A DNA stretch of 41,602 nucleotides from Dechloromonas sp. Lineage in GTDB: Bacteria; Pseudomonadota; Gammaproteobacteria; Burkholderiales; Rhodocyclaceae. The notes under the pieces were generated by a model that did no database searches, was not told the DNA's origin, and saw only the letters and a list, made by a program, of their open reading frames with translations. The DNA lies in assembly GCA_017302355.1 (NCBI GenBank), contig JAFLDQ010000010.1:1-41602 (forward strand), written 5' to 3'. Both the position numbers and the translations under genes were made by a program. Each line of letters begins with the position of its first letter. The first letter of the stretch is position 1. Below are positions 1-6,525 of this stretch, in pieces.

Positions 1-1117
1 GGCGCGGGCGGCGTCCGCCCCGGCGCGCCTTGGCGGGTTCGGCTTCGGCAACAACGGCCGCGACCGTCTCCGCAGCCGGCGCCGGCGCAACGGAAGCCGG
101 CTCGCCTGCCGACTCCGGCTCCTGCGCCAGCCTGTCCTTGCCCTCTTTGTGCGCACGGCGGCTGCCGCGGCGACGGCCGTCGGCCTTCGGCTCAATGTCG
201 CCAACCGCCACCGTTTTGACCTCGCTGGCGGCGTCGACCGCGCCACTCGAAGAGTCCTCCTGCCGGGCAGCCGTTTCGCCAGCCGTTTCCTCTCCCGCCA
301 GCGGGCGCGCCGCGGCACGGGTGACGTAGGCGCCCGACTTGTCATCCCGGCCAAAGCCGAGCAGGCCGCGGTTGGCCGCCTCTTCGAGCAGGTTGCCGAA
401 ACTGCGGAAGCCGAAATAGGTTTCGTTGAACCCGGGATTGCGCCGCTTGATGACCTCCTTGAGGACCGAAGCCCAGACCCGCTCGCTATCGCCGCGGTCG
501 GCGATCAGGTCGGCAAAGGTGGTCGCCGCGAGTTCGACGGCCTTGGTCTTGCGCGCTTCCATCTTCTCGCCACGGCTTCCGTCATCTTCCGCCGAGCGCC
601 GCTGGGCCGCCTCGCGGCTTTCGCGGCGGGCGCCGTTGCGCTCGCGCACCAGGTCGTCGTAGTAGATGAATTCGTCGCAGTTGGCGATCAGCAGGTCCGA
701 ACACGACTGCTTGACGCCGACGCCGATCACCCGCTTGGCATTCTCGCGCAGCTTGGAAACCAGCGGCGAGAAATCCGAGTCGCCGCTGATGATGACGAAG
801 GTATCGACGTGCGACTTCGTGTAGCAGAGATCGAGGGCATCGACGACGAGGCGGATGTCCGCGGAATTCTTGCCCGACTGGCGGACATGGGGGATTTCGA
901 TCAGCTCGAAATTGGCCTCGTGCATTCCCGACTTGAATGCCTTGTAGCGCTCCCAGTCGGAATAGGCCTTCTTGACCACGATGCTGCCCTTGGCGAGCAG
1001 ACGCTCGAGCACCGGCCGGATGTCGAACTTCTCGTACTGGGCATCGCGAACGCCGAGGGCGATGTTCTCGAAATCACAGAAAAGCGCCATGCTGGCGGTG
1101 TCGTCGGATGCGGCCAT
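1..1117 (-). CDS. NYN-domain protein with C-terminal OST-HTH/LOTUS domain (3' end cut by window edge)
   Basis: The reading frame starts at an ATG at 1117 on the minus strand and stays open to base 1, so the C-terminus is missing. The N-terminus (MALFCDFENIALGVRDAQY, from about residue 10) and the later VIISGDSDFSPLVSKLRE carry the acidic residues (D-F-E-N, D-x-R, S-G-D-S-D-F) of NYN/LabA-like PIN-fold ribonucleases. Residues around 215-285 (ADLIADRG...NPGFNETYFGFRSFGNLLEEA) look like an OST-HTH/LOTUS RNA-binding domain. The rest is a low-complexity tail rich in Ala, Glu, Lys and Arg. By family it is a predicted metal-dependent RNase or RNA-binding protein; the substrate is unknown. A GAAAG lies 7 nt upstream of the ATG. 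An alternative ATG at 1090 would remove nine residues. The frame was read directly from the sequence. Confidence 0.88.
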   Translation of the reverse strand, partial: MAASDDTASMALFCDFENIALGVRDAQYEKFDIRPVLERLLAKGSIVVKKAYSDWERYKAFKSGMHEANFELIEIPHVRQSGKNSADIRLVVDALDLCYTKSHVDTFVIISGDSDFSPLVSKLRENAKRVIGVGVKQSCSDLLIANCDEFIYYDDLVRERNGARRESREAAQRRSAEDDGSRGEKMEARKTKAVELAATTFADLIADRGDSERVWASVLKEVIKRRNPGFNETYFGFRSFGNLLEEAANRGLLGFGRDDKSGAYVTRAAARPLAGEETAGETAARQEDSSSGAVDAASEVKTVAVGDIEPKADGRRRGSRRAHKEGKDRLAQEPESAGEPASVAPAPAAETVAAVVAEAEPAKARRGGRRPR

Positions 1118-1450
1118 GAGTGACTTTCAACTGGAGAAGGGCGAAGTATACCGTGGGCAGGTCCGACAGGCGTCCGCCTTTCTCGGGCAAGACGTGGAGC
1201 CCGGCCCGTCCAGCCAGTGTCCGATTGCGCGACCCGGCACTTGCCGGCAGGAAGCGACGCCCCGCGGCGGCGCCTCCGAATCGGTCGGCCTGAACCCGCT
1301 CTTTGCGGACTTATTTCTGCCCGATGGAGCTTCCGGACGCGGGTTAGCGTTTACAATGCGGCCTCCCGCCGCTGCCAACCTTCCTGACGGTCGCAGGCGC
1401 CTCCCGCTTGTCTCACTTCCCGAACCCGCCCTGCCGAGCCGCCGTTGCCC
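1118..1450. other. Intergenic region between divergent NYN gene and sco
   Basis: These 333 bases separate two divergently transcribed genes and should carry both promoters. A TACAAT at 1352-1357 is a possible -10 element for the rightward sco gene, but no good -35 hexamer lies at the right distance. ORFs that cross the region have no recognisable content. No RNA gene or repeat was seen. Confidence 0.4.
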
Positions 1451-2032
1451 ATGAAAAGACTCGCCGCAATCCTCCTCTGCATGGCGCTGCTGGCGACCGG
1501 TTGCAGCGAGCCGCAGCGTTTTCATTCGACCGACATCTCGGCCGTCGACTGGGGCAAGGATTTCCATCTCACCGACCATGCTGGGCAGTCACGCCGCCTA
1601 GCCGACTTCAAGGGCAAGGCGGTCGTGCTGTTTTTCGGCTACACCCAGTGCCCCGACATCTGCCCGACCACGCTGGCCTCGATGCGCGATGCGTTGAAGC
1701 TGCTCGGCGATGACGCCGCCCGCGTGCAGGTGCTCTTCGTCACGCTGGACCCGGCTCGTGATACGCCCGAGCTGCTGGCCGCCTATGTGCCGCTGTTCGA
1801 CCCAGGCTTCATCGGCCTGCGCGGCGACGACGAGACCATCGCCGCGCTGGCCAGGGACTTCAAGGTCTTCTACACCAGGCAGCCGGGCACGACGCCCGAC
1901 AGCTACAGCATCGACCACTCGACCGCAAGCTACGCCTATGATCCGCAAGGGCGGTTGCGACTCCTGCTGCGCCACGGCGAATCGCCCGCCAATGTCGCCG
2001 CCGACCTGAAACTCCTGCTGGCCGGCAAATGA
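1451..2032 (+). CDS. SCO1/SenC family copper-delivery lipoprotein
   Basis: The 193-residue protein starts at ATG 1451; an in-frame TTG at 1445 is a less likely start. The N-terminus is a lipoprotein signal (KRLAAILLCMALLATGC) with the lipobox cysteine near residue 18, so it should be anchored in the membrane facing the periplasm. The thioredoxin-like domain has the Sco copper motif C-P-D-I-C (in GYTQCPDICPTT) and the distal histidine in YSIDHSTASY. Sco proteins pass copper to, or reduce, the CuA site in subunit II of heme-copper enzymes. It is one of two Sco genes in the window (the other at 9247) and lies near a PCu(A)C gene and a CuA-type subunit II, which fits a role in building that enzyme. 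Confidence 0.92.
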   Translation: MKRLAAILLCMALLATGCSEPQRFHSTDISAVDWGKDFHLTDHAGQSRRLADFKGKAVVLFFGYTQCPDICPTTLASMRDALKLLGDDAARVQVLFVTLDPARDTPELLAAYVPLFDPGFIGLRGDDETIAALARDFKVFYTRQPGTTPDSYSIDHSTASYAYDPQGRLRLLLRHGESPANVAADLKLLLAGK

Positions 2033-2050
2033 TCCTTCTGGAAATCCAAT

Positions 2051-2306
2051 GAGCCTCTTGCAAAAGTCGGCCGAATTTTTCTGACGGCCCCGCAGTAAGC
2101 CAAAGCACGCATACCAATGGGGTCCTACGCTGAACTTTCAAAAATACAATCGAGCGCGCTGCAGATGCCTTGGTGGCGATTCGTGCCTTTGCTAATAATT
2201 GACTCTTCGTAACAGCCACACCCAGTTGCCTAAAATGGCGGCGAAATTCATCATAATCCGCCTAAATTTTAGGCGGTTTTTCCAAAAATAGTTTTGCAAG
2301 AAGCTC
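2051..2306. mobile_element. MITE-like or deleted insertion-sequence element, 256 bp, with CAAT target duplication
   Basis: The left end reads GAGCCTCTTGCAAAAGT and the right end, reverse-complemented, reads GAGCTTCTTGCAAAACT, giving terminal inverted repeats that match at 15 of 17 positions. The element is flanked on both sides by CAAT (2047-2050 and 2307-2310), which looks like a 4-bp target-site duplication. No intact transposase is present, so this is a non-autonomous element or a deletion derivative, perhaps of an IS5-type parent (inference from the GAG...TTGCAAAA ends and the 4-bp duplication). An intrinsic terminator lies near the right end. Insertion put the right border next to the start of the following gene. 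Confidence 0.75.
2258..2281 (+). terminator. Rho-independent terminator inside the MITE-like element
   Basis: CCGCCTAAATTTTAGGCGG (2258-2276) is a perfect inverted repeat and is followed by five T. It faces right and ends only 28 nt before the YdbL-family start codon, so it should end transcription arriving from sco. Confidence 0.8.
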
Positions 2307-2308
2307 CA

Positions 2309-2734
2309 ATGAAATACATCCTGATCCTCCTGTTCGCCTGCCTTGCCGTTCCCGCCGCCGCTGCGCCAACCGCCAGCGAAATCAACCTCGATATCGGCAC
2401 GCCGCCGGTCATGGTCGCCAAACATACGCTGGCGCAGCGCTCGTCGCGGCTCGTCCGCTTCTATGAGGCTGGCGTCATCGGCCTGGGCAATGACGGGATG
2501 ATCAAGATCCACGATGGCAGCCGGCTCACCCTGACCCAGAGACAGATCGCCGAAAAGCTCATCGACCAGGAGAATCCCGAGCGCAACTCGCTGATCTATG
2601 CCATTGCCGAAGCGCATGGCGGCAAGGAGGCGCAGCCGGCCGTGCGCGCGGCGCAGATCAAGCGCTGGCAGGATCAGTTCCATTCGGGCTGGTGGATGGA
2701 GGACGCCCAGGGCAACTGGTACATGAAACCCTAG
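2309..2734 (+). CDS. YdbL family periplasmic protein (DUF1318)
   Basis: The 141-residue protein starts at ATG 2309 with a clear signal peptide (KYILILLFACLAVPAAAA). The mature part (GVIGLGNDGMIKIHDGS, LTQRQIAEKLIDQENPERN) matches the YdbL/DUF1318 pattern, a small periplasmic family usually found beside ydbH/ynbE-like genes, which are absent here. It has an extra C-terminal segment with several Trp residues (QDQFHSGWWMEDAQGNWY). The first two bases of the start codon come from the CAAT target duplication of the element just upstream, and the only purine-rich stretch before it (CAAGAAG) belongs to the element's inverted repeat. The native upstream region has therefore been replaced and expression may be altered. 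The function is not firmly known. Confidence 0.82.
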   Translation: MKYILILLFACLAVPAAAAPTASEINLDIGTPPVMVAKHTLAQRSSRLVRFYEAGVIGLGNDGMIKIHDGSRLTLTQRQIAEKLIDQENPERNSLIYAIAEAHGGKEAQPAVRAAQIKRWQDQFHSGWWMEDAQGNWYMKP

Positions 2735-2897
2735 TAGCCTGCCCCACAGATTGCGGAACAAAACGAAAACGCAGGATTTGCGTTGCCGGCGAGGCGCGAA
2801 CCGCAGCAATAGCCGTAGCTATTGCGAGGATGAGCAACAAAGCCCGCGGCGCAAAGACAAGTTTTCATGTTTCGTTATCTGTGGGGCAGGCTACTAG
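2731..2897. repeat. 167-bp inverted-repeat element with nested hairpin
   Basis: The outer arms 2731-2751 and 2877-2897 are perfect 21-nt inverted repeats containing AGTAGCCTGCCCCACAG. In the middle lies a second palindrome, GCAATAGC-CGTA-GCTATTGC (about 2809-2828). The sequence between the arms also pairs partly (GAAAAC and TTTGCG on both sides). The whole unit can fold into one long cruciform or hairpin. It begins at the stop codon of the YdbL gene and has no ORF. It looks like a dispersed non-coding repeat or MITE; CTAG at both outer ends may be part of the arm or a target duplication. Confidence 0.75.
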
Positions 2898-2998
2898 CCT
2901 TGGCCTGCCCGCCGTTCCCCGATCGTCGCGACATCGGGTCGCGGTAACCCCGGCAAGCCAGCATCACGATTCTTTCCCACGTCATAAAGGAGACCCCC

Positions 2999-3469
2999 AT
3001 GAAAGCCCTGCCCGTCATTCTGACATCCGCCCTGCTCGCCCTTTGCGCAACGCCGGCCTTCGCCGGCGATATCGAGATCAAGGCGCCGTGGGTGCGCGGT
3101 ACCGTTGCCGGCCAGACGGCCACCGGCGCGTTCATGGAAGTAACGAGCAAGGCGGGCGCGACGCTGGTCGGCGCCGCGAGTCCGGTGGCCGGCCTGACCG
3201 AGATCCACGAAATGAAGATGGACGGTGGCGTGATGAAGATGCGCGCCATCGCCCGCCTCGACCTGCCGGCAGGCAAGCCGGTCATCCTTGGGCCGGGCGG
3301 CTATCACGTGATGCTGATGAATCTCAAGCAGACGATCAAGACTGGCGAGTCGGTTCCGCTGACACTGCAATTCGAGACCAGGGACAAGAAAGCGGAAACG
3401 ATCGACGTCGTCGCAGAGGTCCGCGACCCGACGGGCAAGACACCCGCCGCCAGTCCGCACCAGCACTGA
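2999..3469 (+). CDS. PCu(A)C family periplasmic copper chaperone
   Basis: The 156-residue protein has a signal peptide (MKALPVILTSALLALCATPA), then GDIEIKAPWVR typical of the PCu(A)C family. The Cu(I) ligands are visible as H-E-M (IHEMKMDGGVMKM) and the downstream H-V-M-L-M (GGYHVMLM), matching the family pattern H-x-M...M...H-x-M. A His-rich C-terminus (SPHQH) follows. PCu(A)C proteins carry Cu(I) in the periplasm and load the CuA centre of subunit II, alone or with Sco. AAAGGAG sits upstream of the ATG as a good ribosome site. It fits with the two Sco genes and the CuA subunit in this window. Confidence 0.93.
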   Translation: MKALPVILTSALLALCATPAFAGDIEIKAPWVRGTVAGQTATGAFMEVTSKAGATLVGAASPVAGLTEIHEMKMDGGVMKMRAIARLDLPAGKPVILGPGGYHVMLMNLKQTIKTGESVPLTLQFETRDKKAETIDVVAEVRDPTGKTPAASPHQH

Positions 3470-3554
3470 CAGTCATCGACCGCGAATCGTCGGGCATGGC
3501 CGGGTCGACCGCGACCTTCGGTTGCTTCCGTGGTCCTTTGCCGGCGACAGGCGG

Positions 3555-4481
3555 CTAACGCCGCAGCAGCGTCGCGACGGAAGCCAGCAAGGCCGCGGCG
3601 CAAAGGCCGTGGGCAAGCACCAGCCAGAGATGGAGGCCGCTGAGCACGGTCAACACGCCGAGGGCAACCTCGATGACCAGCAACCCGAGGATCGCCCTGG
3701 CGGCCTGGCGTTGCCCCCCCTCGTCATGCAGCAGTCGCACGGCTGCCGTGCCGAGAAGCACGAGGACCGCCAAGGCCAGGTAGCGGTGCAGCAGGTGCAG
3801 CAGTACCCCGCCCGCATCGCCGGCGGGCGGCGCCGCGACCTGCCTGAGGAAGGGATCGAGGGCCGACAAGCCGGCGGCGGCAGGCCACCAGACCCCGCCA
3901 CAGCCGGGGAGCGAGGTGCAGGCAAGCGCCGCATGGCTGGCCCCCAGCCAGGCGCCCAGCATGACCGTCAGCGACAGCGCGCCGAGACCCAGGCGCAAGA
4001 GCAGGTCCGGGTGCAGCGCTTCGACCGCCGGACCGGGCCTCCGGCAAGCCAGCACAACGCGCCAGGAAAAGGTCACCAGGCCAAGGCCGCCCATGATGTT
4101 GAGGAATCCGACCGCAACCTGTCGCGGGTCGGAACTCCAGATGCCGAGCACCGAAAGCGCCAGCATCAGCAGCAGCAGCAGCGAGGCATGGGTGGCTGCC
4201 GGCTGCACTGGCCGCGGGCGCAGGCAAAGCCAGACGACGATGCAGGCGAGCACCAGCGAAATCGAGGCAACCAGCCGATGAAGGATGCGGACGGGGCCGA
4301 ACTCCAGCGCCTGCGGTTCGCGCCCGAGCAACTGTCCGTAACATGCCGGCCAATCGGCGCAGCCGAGACCGGCGGCATCCAGGCGCATCAGCGCACTGAC
4401 CAGCACCACGAGGACCGAGAGCACGGTCAGCGCGATTGCCAGACTCCTGATCCTCCGCAAGCGCGCAGCGTTGTCCTCCAT
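3555..4481 (-). CDS. ctaA: COX15/CtaA family heme A synthase, Cys-pair class
   Basis: The 308-residue integral membrane protein has about eight hydrophobic helices. It carries the cysteine pair LGCADWPACYG (about residues 35-45), a second pair in ACTSLPGC, and candidate heme-ligand histidines in ILHRLVAS, ASHAALAC, LLHRYLAL and LAHGLC. This is the cysteine-containing class of heme A synthase, which oxidises the C8 methyl of heme O. Its ATG (4479-4481) overlaps the stop of the gene upstream (TGATG), so the two are translationally coupled. Long ORFs reading upstream in the same frame are not part of it, because homology begins at MEDNAARLRRIR. Confidence 0.85.
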   Translation of the reverse strand: MEDNAARLRRIRSLAIALTVLSVLVVLVSALMRLDAAGLGCADWPACYGQLLGREPQALEFGPVRILHRLVASISLVLACIVVWLCLRPRPVQPAATHASLLLLLMLALSVLGIWSSDPRQVAVGFLNIMGGLGLVTFSWRVVLACRRPGPAVEALHPDLLLRLGLGALSLTVMLGAWLGASHAALACTSLPGCGGVWWPAAAGLSALDPFLRQVAAPPAGDAGGVLLHLLHRYLALAVLVLLGTAAVRLLHDEGGQRQAARAILGLLVIEVALGVLTVLSGLHLWLVLAHGLCAAALLASVATLLRR

Positions 4482-5563
4482 CAGCCCATGCCCGGATCGC
4501 GCGCGACTCGCAACTCGTGATTCACCCAGAGCAGAATGCCGAACACCACCATCGCGCCTCCCTGGTGCGCCGCGCCGAGGGCGACCGGCACGGCGGCGAG
4601 CAGGGTCACGATCCCCAATGCGATCTGCGCCGCCACGGCAACCAGCAGCAGACTGGCCACGGACCTCGCCCGCACGGAAACGACGGGCGCCCTGCTCCTC
4701 ACCCAGAACCATGGAACGACCAGGGCCAGCAGCCATGCACCCGCCCGGTGATCGAACTGGACCAGCGCCATGTTGTTGAACAGGTTGAGATACCACGGGT
4801 CGAGAATGAAACTCTCGGGCGGGAGCACGTGGCCGTTCATCAGGGGGAAGGTGTTGTAGGCCTTGCCGGCGCGTATGCCGGCGACGAAGCCGCCGGTGAC
4901 GACCATGTAGAACGCCAGGACGGCGAGCCAGAATCCCGTTCGCTGCAATCCGCGCAACGCGGCATCGGCCGTCGTCCGCGCGCGCGCGCTCCACAGCCCG
5001 AGGGCGACCCACATCATCGCGATGAAGATCAGGAAAGCCAGAGACAGATGCGCGGTCAGGCGATACTGGCTGACGCGGGGGTCATCGACCAGGCCGCTCT
5101 TGACCATGTACCAGCCCATCGCGCCCTGCATTCCGCCGAGCACGAAGATGCCGAGAAGCTTCGGGATCAGCGGCGGGTCGAGCTTTCGCCGCAACAGGAA
5201 GTAGGCAAACGGCAGCAGGAAAACGACACCGATCAACCGCCCGAGAACCCGATGCCAGTACTCCCAATAGAAGATGAACTTGAATTGGTCCAGCGACATC
5301 TGGTGATTGACCTTCCGGTATTCGGGCGTCTCCTTGTACTTGTCGAAGGTTTCCTCCCATTCGGCCGGATTGAGCGGCGGGATGACGCCGACAATCGGCT
5401 TCCATTCGACGATCGACAGACCGGAATGGGTCAGGCGCGTGACGCCGCCGACCACGAGAATCGCGAACACCAGCGCGCTGCAGGCGAACAGCCAGATGGC
5501 GATCTGGCGGCGCACGGACACATCGGCGGGAGCACTCAGGGGGGGGGTCGGGCGGATCATCAT
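4481..5563 (-). CDS. ctaA: Heme A synthase, mitochondrial/alphaproteobacterial-like class
   Basis: The 360-residue, eight-helix membrane protein belongs to the COX15/CtaA type without the cysteine pairs. Diagnostic stretches are GGVTRLTHSGLSIVEWKP, FIFYWEYWHRVLGRLIG, RLTAHLSLAF, FDHRAGAW and GAAHQGGAM, with the conserved histidines. It converts heme O to heme A together with a heme O synthase (CtaB at 8345). Translation begins at 5563 (MMIRPTPP), or at the second Met, and it is transcribed divergently from the oxidase/NO-reductase-like genes. A run of nine G (5539-5547, C on the coding strand) lies in codons 6-9 and is a possible slippage site. Confidence 0.9.
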   Translation of the reverse strand: MMIRPTPPLSAPADVSVRRQIAIWLFACSALVFAILVVGGVTRLTHSGLSIVEWKPIVGVIPPLNPAEWEETFDKYKETPEYRKVNHQMSLDQFKFIFYWEYWHRVLGRLIGVVFLLPFAYFLLRRKLDPPLIPKLLGIFVLGGMQGAMGWYMVKSGLVDDPRVSQYRLTAHLSLAFLIFIAMMWVALGLWSARARTTADAALRGLQRTGFWLAVLAFYMVVTGGFVAGIRAGKAYNTFPLMNGHVLPPESFILDPWYLNLFNNMALVQFDHRAGAWLLALVVPWFWVRSRAPVVSVRARSVASLLLVAVAAQIALGIVTLLAAVPVALGAAHQGGAMVVFGILLWVNHELRVARDPGMG

Positions 5564-5654
5564 GGGTTCCGGTGATTTTTCGGCGCCGATTATATGTGAT
5601 AAAGTCGCAGACCCGCCGCCGACCGTAACGGCATGTGACAGTTTGTCGCGGATA

Positions 5655-5668
5655 TTGACACAGATCAT
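5655..5668. promoter_or_regulatory. FNR/DNR-like binding site in divergent ctaA/subunit II region
   Basis: TTGACACAGATCAT matches the FNR/DNR consensus TTGAT-N4-ATCAA at 8 of 10 fixed positions. A TATAAT (5668-5673) overlaps its right half, and TAACTT at 5691 sits at the class II distance. It could serve either divergent direction. The assignment is inference. Confidence 0.45.
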
Positions 5669-5794
5669 ATAATTGAACGCGTGCCGTCGGTAACTTCCGG
5701 CGGTAGCCTTCCGGGCATTTGATCCGGTATTTGTGGTTCCGGTTTTCAGGTAATCAACCGTGCGCAAAACGCACCAACGATGGAGGAGAAAAGC

Positions 5795-5941
5795 ATGGCC
5801 AACGACGACGACGACATCCCTTTCATGCAGAAACTGCTGGACAACCACTTCCTGCTTCTGTTCATCGGCGTGGCGTCTCCGATGGTGATCTACATCCTGT
5901 GGGGCATCATCGACATCATGAACGTGCCACTCGCCAAGTAA
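5795..5941 (+). CDS. 48-aa single-span membrane protein, candidate small subunit of the heme-copper complex
   Basis: The short gene starts at ATG 5795 behind a strong GGAGGAG and encodes an acidic N-terminus (MANDDDDIPFMQKLL) followed by one hydrophobic helix (FLLLFIGVASPMVIYILWGI), ending NVPLAK. It stops 24 nt before the subunit II gene and is almost certainly co-transcribed with subunits II and I. ba3-type enzymes have a similar tiny one-helix subunit IIa, so a structural role in the complex is plausible. I do not recognise the sequence itself; the role is inferred from position, size and topology. Confidence 0.75.
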   Translation: MANDDDDIPFMQKLLDNHFLLLFIGVASPMVIYILWGIIDIMNVPLAK

Positions 5942-5965
5942 CTCATCAATCAAAGGGAGAAGAAA

Positions 5966-6514
5966 ATGAGCGCAATTCTGCCGCCGTCGGAACGGCTCTG
6001 GTGGAAACAGCCCATCGCCGGGGTCGAATGGGCGTGGATCGCGATCGCCTTCGTCTGGGGCATGATCATGTTCGGCATGATGCTCTATTGGCACATCTAC
6101 GGTAAGCAGAACCTCTCGAACGAGGTCTACAAGACAACGCCGGAAATGTTTGCCGCCAAGGCCGAGAAGTTCATTGCCGAGAACACCGTCCGTACCGAAA
6201 AGGGCCTGCAGGGAGAGGAAATCCCTGTGGTCAAGGTTGCGGCGGGTGGCGAGGGCTTCCTGATCGCCCGCCTGTGGGCCTGGTACCCGATCCTCGAACT
6301 GGAAGCCGGCAAGGAGGTCAAGATCCATCTTTCCTCGATGGACTACAACCACGGTTTTTCATTGCAGCCGGTAAACATCAATATCCAGGTCATCCCCGGC
6401 TATGAGCATGTGGTCAAGATGACGCCGACCAAGGCAGGCACCTACGCCATCGTCTGCAACGAATTCTGCGGCATCGGCCACCACTCGATGCTTGGCCGCA
6501 TCTACGTCAAATAA
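5966..6514 (+). CDS. Heme-copper enzyme subunit II with CuA site
   Basis: The 182-residue protein has one N-terminal membrane helix (about residues 20-45) and a C-terminal cupredoxin domain. The CuA ligands are complete: H129 (MDYNHGFS) and the motif CNEFCGIGHHSM giving C164, E166 (backbone ligand), C168, H172 and M175. Its short length and single helix resemble ba3-type (B-family) subunit II. It should accept electrons from a periplasmic cytochrome c or similar donor and pass them to subunit I, encoded 11 nt downstream. The ribosome site AAAGGGAGAAG precedes the ATG. The Sco and PCu(A)C proteins in the window are likely CuA loaders for it. Confidence 0.92.
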   Translation: MSAILPPSERLWWKQPIAGVEWAWIAIAFVWGMIMFGMMLYWHIYGKQNLSNEVYKTTPEMFAAKAEKFIAENTVRTEKGLQGEEIPVVKVAAGGEGFLIARLWAWYPILELEAGKEVKIHLSSMDYNHGFSLQPVNINIQVIPGYEHVVKMTPTKAGTYAIVCNEFCGIGHHSMLGRIYVK

Positions 6515-6525
6515 GGGGGACATTG

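Noticed and set aside
149..1123. Long plus-strand open frame opposite the NYN gene
   Set aside because: It is a shadow in GC-rich DNA; the minus strand gives a recognisable NYN-LOTUS protein over the same bases.
3555..5012. Extended 485-codon version of the first ctaA
   Set aside because: The extra N-terminus is the wrong frame of the second ctaA; homology begins at 4481.
4481..6352. Extended 623-codon version of the second ctaA reaching into subunit II
   Set aside because: The residues before 5563 are antisense to the subunit II gene and the promoter region, with no membrane or family features.
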